A DNA stretch of 64,000 nucleotides from Vanilla planifolia (taxonomy: Eukaryota > Streptophyta > Magnoliopsida > Asparagales > Orchidaceae): assembly GCA_023846275.1 (NCBI GenBank), contig CM043868.1, forward strand, positions 13,673,755 through 13,737,754. The letters run 5' to 3'. Below are positions 38,737 to 53,300 of this stretch, one piece after another; the first letter of the stretch is position 1, and the number at the start of each line of letters is the position of its first letter. Both the position numbers and the translations under genes were made by a program. Under the pieces are notes generated by a model. It ran no database searches and was not told the DNA's origin. It saw only the letters and a program-made list of their open reading frames with translations.

Positions 38737-41700
38737 TTAAAGCTTTGGCTTAGGCCTCTGGTTTGTTTTTGCCTTCCTGATCAGGGCTTCTTGTGTCAGT
38801 GACACCATCAACTGCACATTGGCAAGAAAAGACTTCGTTGTTCATAAACAAACATTGAAGATGTTGATAATGATCTTTGGTAAACTCTGCATTTACCTCT
38901 CCATTCCTGTTATACATTCTGCCACATACTATACCTCGGCCACTCGATGCCAAAGGGCTCTCAATCTGGAAAGAGCAAATTTATAACATCACAAAAAAGA
39001 AGGTGATTGAATTTGAGATATCAAATGCAAGCATGCAATTCATTTTCAAAAAATTTACCACAAACAATGTCCATTCATCAGCTTTAACTAACCTATGGAA
39101 CCACATCCTGCAAAAAGAGGCACAGAAAACAAGCTTGACACAAAGTTTGAGCACTTTAAAAGAGAAGTTGGCATATGAATAACTGTTTGGTTGATGTGCA
39201 AATTGTTGTTTGAAAGAAGAAAATTTAAGAGAAAGGAAAATTACATAATAAAGTTTTAGACAATTTGCATGGATGGTAAAGCAATATTGATTTTATACTA
39301 GAATGTGATAAACTGATAGACTGGTGAATTTTTAATGATTGATACAACAATTTAAACGATCATTTTTCAATATAAGACAACATAATTATGGATTATTTAT
39401 TTAACGCACAAAAAATGTGCTCATGTCCTATGTTTTAGAAGATGGTAATCTTAACATTTCATCCTGATGTATAAGGCGTGTTTGGAAGATGGGGCAATTT
39501 TTATATCAACAAACATGAAATAGATGCATGTCCCTTCTTTAAGTTGCAAGGCTTTCCTTGAGAAGAAAGCACATGACTTGATTTCAACCTATCAGAATGT
39601 GATTCACCTGACATGCCATAGATATTCTCATGCTATTGCCTAGAAGTCTAATTAAAGGATTAGGTTAAGCATCTCAACCATACGAGTGATCCAGACTGAG
39701 GCTAGAGGTCTTCAAGCCTTTTTTCTTGTGAGGATGAAGGGTTACATCAGAAAACACGAGATCTGAAGCATAGGCCACAACACATCTGCAACACAACCAG
39801 CATAAATCTTTTCAATTAGCAAAGAGATAATTTTAAGAATAATCTATAAAAGTGAATATGATTTGATAAATGAACATGCAGTGTAGATGTGCTATTGGGT
39901 TGTTGGTTGTGGCTCATACAAAGAAAATATTATTATTTTTGACGAGGAACCAGAAATCTCATGTAGAACGATGACCTCCCTACTGAAATAACAGATGACA
40001 TGTAAATATAACTATGACACAGATGCCACAAAGCTAGCCGAAAAATTTCAAAGGACGAAGTTCTAATACTATGTGACAGGGAGGTGCAACTAATCTCCAA
40101 AAGTAGAGCATAAAAAAACTCAGAGAAAGCCTTTCAACAATATTATCACTGCACTATGTTAATATTAGATTCATCCCCATATTTACTGAAAAAACTGAAC
40201 TAATATAAGCGATTTTTGCACATTGAACAGAAAGTTTTAAGGTTATAGCTAAACATATTAAAAGGGAAAACACACGCAAAACAAAGTTACTTGGCATCAT
40301 TGTAATTGCTTATGTTTTCTTGATTGGTGCTTCAGTCATTGAAGCAATGACTTCAAAAGGATCCTAAATTTACCTTATCAAATGCCAGCAAAGACTTCCC
40401 CAAGATTAAGAAGTTCCATCTTTGTTATAGCTAAGAAAAAGGATAAGAATGAGAACTTTATCAGGGGACAGGACTCCATGAAGCATCATGCCATAAATGA
40501 ATTTTTGTTACTCCTTAGAATGGAAGAATAAACTTAAGTTGACCGACATCGATCAATTCGAGAGGTATTCAGAGGAGTTGTTTCTAGTTAGTGCAAGTTC
40601 CTATGATTAATTGCTCTTATAGAGAAATAATTCACAAATAATAAGATAACTTTAGCATTGGATGCATGGCTTTGCATGAAAAAAAACCGTCATCAATAAT
40701 GTTTGATGACAAATTCTTGAGATAACCACTCGACAACAACGATGATAAATTTATGAAGTTCATTATATGTGATGCACCTAGTTTTGAAGGCATCCTAAAC
40801 ACTATGGACTATATAGAGTGAGAAGCAACTATGGATCATTATTTTTAGTGATTTAGACTTAGTGAAGAATGAAATACACTTCTTTCTCGTAGGAAATTGG
40901 CCAAACAAGCACGACTCTTTGTAGAAATTGTAGATACTATCACCAGAAAGGATCACCATTCATAAAAACTTGGAATGAACTCAAGGGAATCTTTAGAGAG
41001 AAATGCATACTTCTTTGTTAGAAAAACCAATTATTAAACCAATGAAAGCATTTAACCAAATAAAGAAAGTTGATAAATGAGTATATTGCTTGTTTCGAAG
41101 AGTATTATTGGTGATATGATATCAATAAGGACCCTTTGGTTACCCTTGATTTCGAGTTGGGCTTAGAGAGGATTTATTGAGAAAATTTTTTATGTGTAAC
41201 ATCTACACTCTAGAAGAGGCTTAAAAGATTGCTAGTGAGTTCGAATGCTTTAAAAAACTTTATCCTGCTAAAAAAGTTGAATCAACACCTCAGTTGACTT
41301 ATTGAACAAATAATCTTGGACCCTCCATTAGTCACCAACTAACACGCCCCATGACCTCCTAAAATCACTGCAAAACCTAGTCAACCTATTAATCAACCCC
41401 TCAAAATAATATGTTTACGATGTAAAAGGCGAGGTCATGTGGCAACTTAGTGTCTCATATGATAACTATATAGAAATAGAAGAAGATGAGAAACCTAATT
41501 CAGGGGGAGAAAGTTGAAATCAAAGACTATTTCTAAATCAAATCTAGCTAATGAATATGCGAGGAAGGAGAAAATGATATCAACAAAAATGAACCTATCA
41601 CAGTTGTAAGGTGTATTTACATCCAACCTAGGGTAAGTGAAGATTGAAGAAGCACCACACTTTTTCATTTGTCAAACTAGGAGAAGAAGTTTGTAAGGTT

Positions 41701-44311
41701 GTAATAGATAGTGGTCGTACCATTAAAGCCATTTCTAGGGATAGTGTGACAAGCGTTAGACTTAGCACCACCTACCACTCAAATCTATACAATGTTTCTT
41801 GTATTAATAAAACTCCCATTCTCATCAAAAAGCAGTGCATGTTATCACTTAAATTCAACAATTATTTGGAAAACATTTTATGTGACATTGTCTGTATGCA
41901 AGTTGGAATTATTATTTTAGAATGACCTTGATTGTATGACCATGATATCTTATTAGCAAATCTAATACCTGCACATTCACATATTAAGGCCCAAAAATTA
42001 AGTTACATCATTATCCACTTAGAGATCAAACTCAGCCCATTAAAAAGAAATCAACAACCGACCAAAGGAAAAAATTTAGTTTGATATATCAGAGTGAAAT
42101 AGAAAAAGGATTTACCAATGGATCGTTATCTAGGCTGTAGCAGTGAGAGATGTTTTGAGTGAAATACTAGATATAGTCATTAGTTTCCCTAATGTTTTCA
42201 TTGAAGAAACCCAATGCTTTTCTGCACTACAAGACATCCAATATCATATAGATTTAATGCTTGGAGTTAGTTTGCCAAAGTTCCCACACTATAGGATAAG
42301 CTTAATTGAACACCAGAAGCTAGCTCGACTGGTTCAAGAATTATTAAACAAACGATTCATATAAGAAGGCCTTAGCCTTTGTGTAGTTCTTGACCTCTTA
42401 GCCCCCAAGAAAGATGGATCTTGGATAATGTCTATCGATAGTAGGGCCAGTAATAAAATAACTATAAAATATAAGTTCTCTATCTCATACTTGGATGACC
42501 TACTTGACCAAATCAGTGGAGTCACAGTTTTTTCAAAAATTGACTTAAAAAAATAGTTATCACCAAATTAGGATTCAATTAAAAGATTAGTGGAAAACCA
42601 TTTTTAAAACAAAGAAGTTGATTTATGGGGCTTAACTTGATTATGTGTTTGATGGGTTTTTGATCGTTTTGTTACATTAAGTGGAAGTTTTATAAGATTT
42701 TGGAGCATAATGATTTTAGTAGTCTATTGGGTTTATGTAAGTTTTGCATAAATCAATGTTAATTTATGGGATTCAACTTATTTGAGATTGATATGGGTTT
42801 ATAATGCCATGTTGTTGATTGATTATTGAGGAGTTGTTTGGCTAACTTTAATCCCAACCAAGGGTTATCAATTTAGTTGTTGATGAGTGTTTTAGGTATT
42901 TTCTTTTAGGAATGTGTTGGGTATTTAAACCTCAACCTAATGGCATTTGATGATTTTGTTGTTCAAGGGATACATTTATAATTTTTGTAAGGTAAACATA
43001 CTTGTTGCATTTGGTCTTCTCTAGATGTTAATTTTGATTATTTGAAGTTTAAGCATTTGTTTAATTTTAATACCACTATGATAGAATTTTTTTGTAATTT
43101 TATTTTGATACAAACTCTAAGAATCACACTATCCACTTGAAACTAATTTAGTAATGTTGTGGCCCAAGGAGTATCCTGTATATCAAAGTTCCATCTTAAA
43201 CAAAATATGATGATTTAATGATGCAAGGGATACTTTGGATATTTTGATCCTGACCAAGGGAATTTATTTAGCATACGAAGGGTATTTTGGATATTTAGAT
43301 TCTATTATAATAGTATTTAGTTCTTTTTGTGAATTGAAGGGTATTTTAGATGTTTTTGTTCCATAAAAGAGCAGTTTTCTACTCTAAAGTTGAGGGGTAA
43401 TATTTTTTTTGTTTTAAGTCCCTCTATAGACATTCTAGTAGTTTTACATTCTAACAGTGGTAGTCCAATTTTATAAACATTAATTGAGTGGAATAGTTGA
43501 CTTTCATATTTAGGATGGATGATTGATAGATAATTTAATTGAATGGTCACAATTAGATTCTAGGTGCTATTGGGGTTGAGCTAACCAATTCAAACTACAT
43601 TAGCTGATTTTAAAATTGGTCGAACCAATAGAGTATGATATTTTTTGGAGTCTGCCAAATACACGTTAATCATCTAGAGATGCCCATAATTAAGCAAAAG
43701 GTAGGGGATGTAGTCTTGCATATTTAATACAAAGGTCTTTTAAAATTGAATGTTTTAATACAAGTTATTACTATGAAAAATCATGATGCTTTGACAATAT
43801 CCTTTTTAGTTTACTTATAATGATATCTTTCGTTTACTTTTGGAATGCTCAATGCATCTCAAAATGCTCGACAATCATCACATTCACCCAAAGAAAACTA
43901 TATTAATTATTTCTCCCTGTTCCAAAAAAAATATTGTTCTTCAACAGAAATATTATCATTAGAAAATTCTATCTAGAAATTAAAATCAAATAAATGTTAC
44001 GAGAAGCACGAAATTTTTCCATATTTTCCTCAACAAGACAATCTTAACTAAAATTAGCATAGTGGCCTTGACTTAAGAGTTGCAATTGTTTAAATGATGT
44101 TGTGGGTTTTTAAAGTCATTTTCCAAATGTTGTCCTCGAGAACTAAAGTTGAATTGTAAATGGCAAAAGCCATAGAATGTCAATTGTCATGGTTTCATTT
44201 TTATTGTTTATAAATATGAAGTCCTTATATTTATGATGGACCTTATTGACTTCAGATCATGTATATCCTAGATTACAACAAATAGAAAATGCCATATAAA
44301 AGCTCTTCAAA

Positions 44312-44345
<34 letters not shown>

Positions 44346-47300
44346 AGAACATGTTCATTTCTTTCTTGAGGGCAAATCATTTGTGAAATAAAGCAAATAA
44401 TGCGAGTCCTGGAGTAAACTTATACATTTGATTTGAAGAAAGTTTAGAATTGAAATTCTAAGCTAAAGCAATAAGCATAAGCCATCAAATAAATACACGT
44501 GCACACATGCAAAACAAGAACTGAATGCAAGGAACATAACTCTAGTATGCGGTAGTTAGTGGAAACGATGAGCTGATTTTTAATTGGATCAGAAATTAAT
44601 GCAGATCAAATTACAGTTAGCAAAAAATATTGGATCATAGATATAAGCACAAAATCGAGAATACTATTATCTAGGTTAAAAATACGGAACATTGAATCTA
44701 ATTAAGAAGATGACCCTAGTTTTTCAACATGATGACATTGGTGATGGATGATTTGTTCCATGATTAATGAATATCGCTTTTACAAAAACAATTCATTTAT
44801 AGTAGTCAATCAAAAACTGAAACAAAAATCCATGTTCAAACAGCATGAGTAAAATTCGAACGACTGTTCTAGTAGTTACCTAGATTGCTGGCTACTACCA
44901 TTATCCCGTTAAGTATTAGAAACTTAAAAATCTTGTTTCTTATTTTATCATGCAAAGTGCTGGCACTAATTTAAGTTCAAACAAGCTTCAATTAGACTAG
45001 GAATAGAACAAACCTAAAGCAGTGTTCGATTTAAACTCAAGCTATTTTTTTTCTTATTGAGCTTGCAAGGACTAAAGATAGTTTCAAGCTTTGTTAATGA
45101 AATACAAGAGAAACAAAGATAATTGTATTAATTAGCACCATCAGGTTTGTTTGTACTTTTTTTTTACTTTGCAAATAATCCATCAATTATAATATGATAA
45201 TTATAAGATTTATATTGATCATTTCTTTAGTCTGTTACATATGATGAATTAGTTCATTAACAATTACACCCTATAGATTTGAAGTCCATTTCAGTTGAAC
45301 ATACCATTATGATTAAATTTTCTAACATACAATGTCTAAATGAAATATGAGGCATTGTTAAATTCTAGGTTACAATCATATTATTTTGTTGCAAAATTAT
45401 TGAAGCAGTGTAAGAAAGATATTGGATTGAAATGCATAGGCATCAATAAGAAACCCTCAATTACTTGTAGTTCATGTATAATATGAACACAATTAAGAGG
45501 GCATATATAGACTATGTAGCACTGCTCATTAAACAAGGATCCTGAGCATAAAGACTAGAACTGTTTCAAACAAATCATCACAAGTTAAGTGTTATTAATT
45601 TTCTTATTAAATGAGATTTCTTCAAACTAATTGGAAGAATTTTATCAATATAACATTATAAAATGCCAAATTAAATGCATCTTCATCATGCACAACTTCC
45701 ACATTAGTATCATGATATCTTTTAAACAAAAAAATTATGGTTGATGTAGCATTGACAACACATCAAAAAACATTATATACATAATATGTTATTGAATGGG
45801 AGCATAGCTGATCAAAATTCAAGAATGGTTAGTTTACTCATGGGGAAAACATGGGGAAAGCACAACGATGCAATTGTGCATGAAGAATCTTAATGACAAT
45901 TTACATCCCTTGCAATAATTGACAAGGCATTACTACTATAAGCTACACTTGTTTCTTTCTATGAAGCCAAATGACCATGTATTGGAGGTTGAATCTATTG
46001 AGTTTGTTCTTGCCATGATAACAATCTACCCTTGAACCTATTTTCTCTCCATCATTAGTAACACCTAATCTTTTAACACGTAAGCTCCAAAGCACGCAAT
46101 CTCAATCTGTTATGTGATGTTACTTAACATTACCTATAGAAAACACATATCGTTTGGGACATATTATATCCATTAAGGTGGATAGGATCCATAAATATGA
46201 ATTTGGCTTATTGTGTCTTGGGGCCAAATAGAAAGTTTACGTCAATGATCCATTTAAGATGACAATACATTTATGGTGGCATGATATATGCATCAGTTAT
46301 GCTTCGCTCATTGCATCGTCAATTGATTGGGAGATCAATCAATATCCTCTCTTTGAATTCACTTTTTCATCTCAAGGTATAACCACAATCCTTTTGATGG
46401 TTGCTAGACCCTTTTACGAACCATTTGTGAGGGGCACTGATAGATGAACATGAAGTAGAAGAGTTCTTATTGATGCCCAAAGAAATATCGATGAGACTTT
46501 TTATATTCTCAAGTGGTCTTATGAGGATAGATTGGTAGAGCTCTGAAACCTTATATGATAAACTCCCTTAAGTGTTACCTTAGTCTTGAGTGCCCTCCTT
46601 TGAGATATGTTCAATCTCAAGGGTTGGCATTTATTTTTTATTTGATGAGTTTAGAATTTGTCCAAACTATCTTTTATTAAGATAAGGTACTAGAAATATT
46701 TGTAGCATCTTTTTCTTTGTTGTTTTTCTTTTTTTATCTTTTTACATTTTAGATAGGAGTATATAAATCAGAGGAATGAGAAAGGGATTCAATACAATTT
46801 TGGAAAATCTATCTTGGACAATAACTTAGTTACTCTTTCACTAGTTGTTACATCTCTCTCTTTCTTCATATATTAAGAAGAGAGATCCACCATCGTTTCT
46901 CATAGATTGCTGCCAAAGGACTCCAATATCGAAATTCCACATCCAACACTACTGGTGAAGTCCAGACCTACAAGTTTTGTGAAGGTGCTCATTAGAAGAA
47001 GAGTGAAGCCATTTTTGACGAATCATTTTGGGCATCAAAACAACTTTGATCATGGTGGGAACAAGGAGATAAAGCGTAAAAGAGCAATTGGATAGAAGGA
47101 AATTGAAGATCGACGAAGGATTTGTAGCAATCCAAAACAAAGGAGATTCCAGAGAATATGGAGCAACAAATTGCTAAACTATCATAATATGTAATGATTT
47201 TGATCAAATTGTTTTAAAACTATCAATCAAATTTTATAATTGCAACAAAGGAGAATACATGAAAAGGAAGAAATTCTCTAAGAGGAAAAGGGGAAAGTTA

Positions 47301-50300
47301 GAATTATTTGAACATTAAAGATAGGATGGAAGATATTAAGGACGAGGATGGACGAAGCAATGACTTTTTGATATTCAATTGATCAAAGCCATTCAAGGGG
47401 GAAGCAAAAAAAGGTTTGCCAATGTGTGATGGAGGTTTCAAAGTCAAAAACTTTGACACTTGACTAGATTAATTGAAAATTTATTTCTCTTTGTATGAAT
47501 ATGCTTTGATGGAGAGGATATCCTTTTCTTGATGAAAGCTATCGCACAATGCTTTGGCTTAATAGAATTCTTAATTGAGGACTAGATTAGTGAATAATAT
47601 TTCCTAAAACAAGTTTAAAGAGATGGAACAAAAAGAGTTCTATCTTATGGGATATCTAGAGAAGCGATGGAGGAATAACATAGTTTATGACATCATCAAG
47701 GACAAATAGTGCAGGAGTGACTGAATTAAAGAAACAAGCTATAGAGCTAGAAATCTAGTTGAACAAGATACAAACAGTGATTAATTATACAATCGGGTCA
47801 CAATACCCAATAGCAATTGAAATAAGTTTTTTTTTCCAACTCCAAATTAAACCAGGCCAATAGTTCACCATGCTCATTAAGAAGAAGAACAAGACATGAT
47901 AAGAGAAGGCATAAAAAAACAAGGAAAGTCAAATATTAACAATAAGGAGTGGAAGAAAAAAAAGACTATGATATTAGAAAGAACTTGTTGCTACTACTAT
48001 CAAATCATACCTTGATTGGAAAGTTATGTAAACATTATTAGATCAAGGGTCATATTTGTGATAGGTGATTGAAGGTATTCTTGAACTTTTTCTTGAGAAA
48101 TTCAATTAAAATGATAAGAAAAAAAAGATAATAATAGCTATATAAGGGATATAAGCACTCTATATGGTTTAAAGAATTGATGATAGTTTACTCTGATTTT
48201 GAAGCCAAAGAAAAACAACCAAGGGTTTCATGTAGAAGAGGAACTATTCACCTTAAGAATATAGGAGGAGGAGGTGATTAATGCCATAATTGATATAGGA
48301 AGTGAAAAAATCTTATTTCAAAGAGCCTTGACGTCACACCCATGTTTCGAAGATAAAAAAATAACAATTTTGGATTAATCAGTAATTCTAAAATCATCAA
48401 AGGACACCATCCAGATGATGGAACAAATTTACAACTAAATCACAATAACAAATTGAAATGATCAAACGAGTTACTTCTCAAAATCCAAATAGATAGAATT
48501 GTTAGCCCCATGAGCCTCATAACTTAAGATTAAGTTTTGATGAACATAATACCAAGTAAGGGAGCTACTAATACTGTTGTTTATTGTACTTAGATTATAT
48601 GAAAGCTATGTTACCTAAAGAGAGCTTTGGAGTAAATTAGATATCAATTCAACATACTTGAATTAAACTTTAATTAAAGTGCAATTCAAGCTCAAGAAAA
48701 AACATAAATGAAGCTCAAATTGTGCTCAAAGTAACCATTCAAGAAGAGCGCAAGACTCCTAGTGATATAGTGAAGAAACTTCAATTTTCAAATGGACTCA
48801 AAGATTAAGTAATGGAGATTTTGCAAGAAAAAAGAATCCTTTATCAAGTCAAAAAGTCAAGATCAATTTTAGAAAAAAAAATTTGTGAGTAGATGTTTGT
48901 CAAAATTGATCTTATAATGTTCAATTTGCAAGCATTATATTTTCATAAACAAGAAAAAAAGTATTATTATATGCACCAACACTTCACTCCAAAAAACAAA
49001 TCTTAAAAAGTTAGTAGTGCAGTGCAACTGCATGCAAACCTAAAGAAAAACATCTGATGCATGCACATGGATGAGAGGTTCGTCCAACTTTTATAGAGCA
49101 TGCATGGATTAGAGGTATATTTAAATAAAAAATATTGAGTACGTGCGGATCAATGCTACATGTAACTCATGCTTGCAATGCATGTGGATCAAATAAATGA
49201 GGACTGTATATTAAAGCCTGACATATGATATGTAGGATAAATTTGTGTAAACTAGAGGATTGTGTATAATACATAGTTTGTGATGTAAGGTACATCTAGT
49301 TCACTAGAAATGACTAATGACTAGTCCACATTTGGGTTGAGAGAAAGATTAACATAATTGTTTGTGAAAGTTTCCAAATGTTGTTAAGGCCATTTTAAGT
49401 GTATCTATGCATGATTACCAATAAATTGATACTTGGGAAGTGATAAGATTAAATCTAAGGATGCAAAGCTAATCTAAAGCTTTAATAAGTAAAATTAGAT
49501 TGAGAAATTCTTTAATTAATGCAACTAATTGCTGCTTACTATAATCAAATACTACTGAGCTGTCATTACAATTAATTCTATCTCATTCCACAGCTTTCAA
49601 ACATTTGCAAACTTCATTAACTTGCTGCTACCTACTGGAAGTCTTGTGGAAGAAGCAAAGAAGGATTGCTACACTTAATTTCAGCATCATCTCAAACTTC
49701 AAATAAGTTTATAAGAATGTTTCAAAGAGTTCTACTTTATATAATAATAAGATCTTCTGTATTATGCTCTAAGAGAAGAGAGGGAAAACTTTCCTTATTG
49801 AGAGAATTGTAACTGAGTTGGGTTTTAGTTACCAAAATACCTATTTTTGTGAGGTTTGAGTCTAAGTCATAAAGATTTAAGAGAGGTTGGGTTTAAGCTT
49901 AAGAAAAGGCACACTTAGGTCATGTCTTAGCCAACAAAAGACACAAGGGGTTGAGTTTTAGTCAAAGAAGAAAAAGACTTATAGTGAGGTTGTGTTAACC
50001 TTGGAAAAACACATGTAATGGTTTCTTTACTAGCTGTGATGAAAGAGTGATAAAAGCAAGAGTGCTTGGCCCATATCTAAGTTGGATTGGGTATGGATAT
50101 AGGTTTACTTGGGTAGAAACTGAACCACTTTAAAAACCCTTAGTATGATTTACATTTCAGCAACTTTACTTCGTTATTAACAGCCAGAAATATGAAGTAT
50201 ATCTGCTGCAATCACAATTCTTGTTTAGGGAATTCAAGTTTAACTTCTGAAAAAAGTTTCAAACACAATTCACACCTATTAAGTGTGTGTGTCTTATGAC

Positions 50301-53300
50301 ACTATCAAGAATCTCTCCTATGATTATCTTTTTTTTTGTATGAACATAACATATTTTACAACCTGTAAAATATTATCAACTATAAATATCAAAATATAAA
50401 TCAACTATCTACCTATAATCATTATCAATAAAGATCTATAATTCATACACAATACAAAGTAGAACTATCCATAAGGCACAAACTATTCTATACATGATTC
50501 TCATAATACTCCACGAAGTCACAAGTATGAATATTAACCAATATAACAAGTTTCACCTCTACTCTCACAAACGAGTAACCATTAACCAGCATCTATATCT
50601 CCAAACTCACTATGATCCCTATCTTTTTGTATAATGGTATGCCTTATGATGTAAGTACGAAATAAGTTTGTAAGAGTTAAATAACTAAATTTCTAAATAA
50701 ACATGATAATATAACAACATTATAATAATGTCAAAGTGACATATGTCACATGAGACATTAATCAATATAAACAAGGGCTATCAATAAAAGAGTATTACTA
50801 ATAGAATATTCCCTTTATGTTCTTTTCGGACCAATTTCTTTTTGTTAAGCTTTTTTGCTCATTAGGATTTTTCTCGTTAAGCTTTTACGCACTAGGGGCC
50901 TTCTTCTTTGGTGACCATTATTCCTATTCAACAATGTACCATACCCCATAGTAATATCTTACATCACATATCAATGCATCTTCACTTGTAGGCATAAATA
51001 TTAATTAAAATTAGCATCATATCTTATCTAGTACTGCTTTGAAACTATACTCATCATACCTTACACACAACACTAGTGCCAATCTAGAATGGGTCATATC
51101 TACACTCATCATGTCCTGCACAAAGTATTAAAACAAATATAAGAAATCGTATCATATCACACTATGCCCTACACAAAGTCTTAGCACCGAGAGTGGGCTG
51201 TACCCATACTTGACCTATGAAATAATGTCATAGAGAAACTCATATCTCATATAATATATCACATCATAATATTATCACATTTGGTGCATACAATAATACA
51301 CATATAACCTAATAATATCATATAATATAACATTCCTTTTTCTTTTCTTTAACCTTTCTATTCCTTTTCTTTCTTATTTATTATTCTTTTTTGCAATGTT
51401 ATGATATTATAGTTATAAGCCAAGTGTAATATGTAAGAGAATGTTTTGTATATATATAACATAGAATCATAATATGCCAATTAAGAGAATGTTTCACATT
51501 GAATGACTGATTAAAACCTTCATTTGGAGTGACTCTCACAATCGTTCTGTAAACTAAGATACTATTGCTCAACCAAATCTATAGGAAGAGTTGGAATTCG
51601 CAAGCTCAAGCCTTAGTAGATCACTCTTATAAGTAGACTTTCAAAGCAATTCTTGGTTTGTGACTCCAGCTGTTGGAAAAGTGTGCTCCATGCAAAATAC
51701 AACACATGAGATCATTGTTTTGAGTTTAGGTGTAGGTGTAAGGATTTGATTGTCTGGAAACTTCTTTGCTCAACAAGTGAATTTTCTATGAACAAGATTG
51801 TATGGAAGGTTGGCAATGGTGGCAAATATGATATCGATAATGATAACTGGATAGGTTTGATGGTCATAAACAAGTGGACCACCTATATTAATGTCAATCT
51901 AGAATTTCCTCTTTAGTTTGATACAATTCTTAACTTTGACTCTGACTAGAATTCTAGTATACTGATCCACTTTTTCAGCAATGAGCTTGTTGATCACATC
52001 GCCCGCATTGCATGGGTTGTAGTGGACATTGGCGACTCTCTTTGTTGGAATGTTTCAGATTCCTCCCAAAGCTCCTAGCTCGATTCTATATTCCACTTTT
52101 CTTTAGTAGGAAAGTAACTATGGCAATAAAGTTACATTGGTTTGGAAGCTAAGGGTGTAGCCAAGAGTCATTGCATTCCTTTGGTAGCTCTACCACTTGG
52201 CTGTCCCTATTAGAAAATGGCTTCATACATAAAGACTAGCTTCCAATATCAATTGTCCATGTGAATGTCAATCAATAGAGTCCCTTGATCATATCCTTTG
52301 GTCATGCCAACAAACTAGACCGATTGAGGTGAATATTCTTCATACCAATTGTCATGCTCTCTACTACAACTCCTTACATTCACTACTTCACTGGATGGAG
52401 CACAATCGTGGGAAGGACTCCTCTGCTCAACTTGTTGCTTATGCCATATACCACCTCTAGCAGAATAGAAACAATAAGGTTCACTCTTGCCCAACCCTTC
52501 ATCATGCAACTTTAATTTAGCTTATTCATAGCACTACCACTACCTTTTCTTCTTCCATAATGGACCAATGAAATCACATCGACAGATCATTGAGTCATTT
52601 GTCACCCTCCTACTCTCAGTGGCTTCCACGTCCTAAGACTGAATTAAGATGAACTGTGATGCTACTCTTTCCTCCGATGGCTCGAATGAAAATGCTATTG
52701 TCATATGCAATAGTTTAGACTAGCTGATTCTCATCAAAGGTCAAACGCTATACTCAATATCATCAGCTACTATAGAAGACCTTGCACTTGTGCAAGCGGT
52801 CACTATTGGCTCTACTTGCACCTTGCTACTAGCATCTGGTTTGAATCTTACTCACTATAGAGTATCATTAGCCTTCATTGTGCATTGAAAGACCATGATG
52901 CTCCTTCAATCGGCAATGGTTATCAAGTTACTCCCCAGATATAGAAGCACCCATGTGCTTCGTAACGGAAATTCCGTTGTTGATTGGTAGGAAAAAATGC
53001 TCTTATTTCTAGCTTTTCATGTGTTTGAGATATGCCCCTAACTCTTGACCTTTCTATTTTACTTTTGTATGATTTTTTGTATAATCTACTATAAATTATT
53101 AAAATAGACTCTGATCATTATCTTTTAATAACAATTTCATGTCATAATATCATATTATATCAAAATAAATGTCACATGCAATATATAATAAAATTCCATA
53201 ATATATCACATAACTTAGCATATTAATCAACTTATGTCAATAGTAGTCATGTCATAAATACTGTTTCATCTCATAATATATTACATCAATGATATAATAA

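Noticed and set aside
38750-38953. A 67-aa reading (MASSGRG... to ...KPEA) as a stand-alone protein
   Set aside because: It runs through the 85-bp intron into the wrong frame of the last exon. Splicing at 38897/38811 restores SLTQEALIR.
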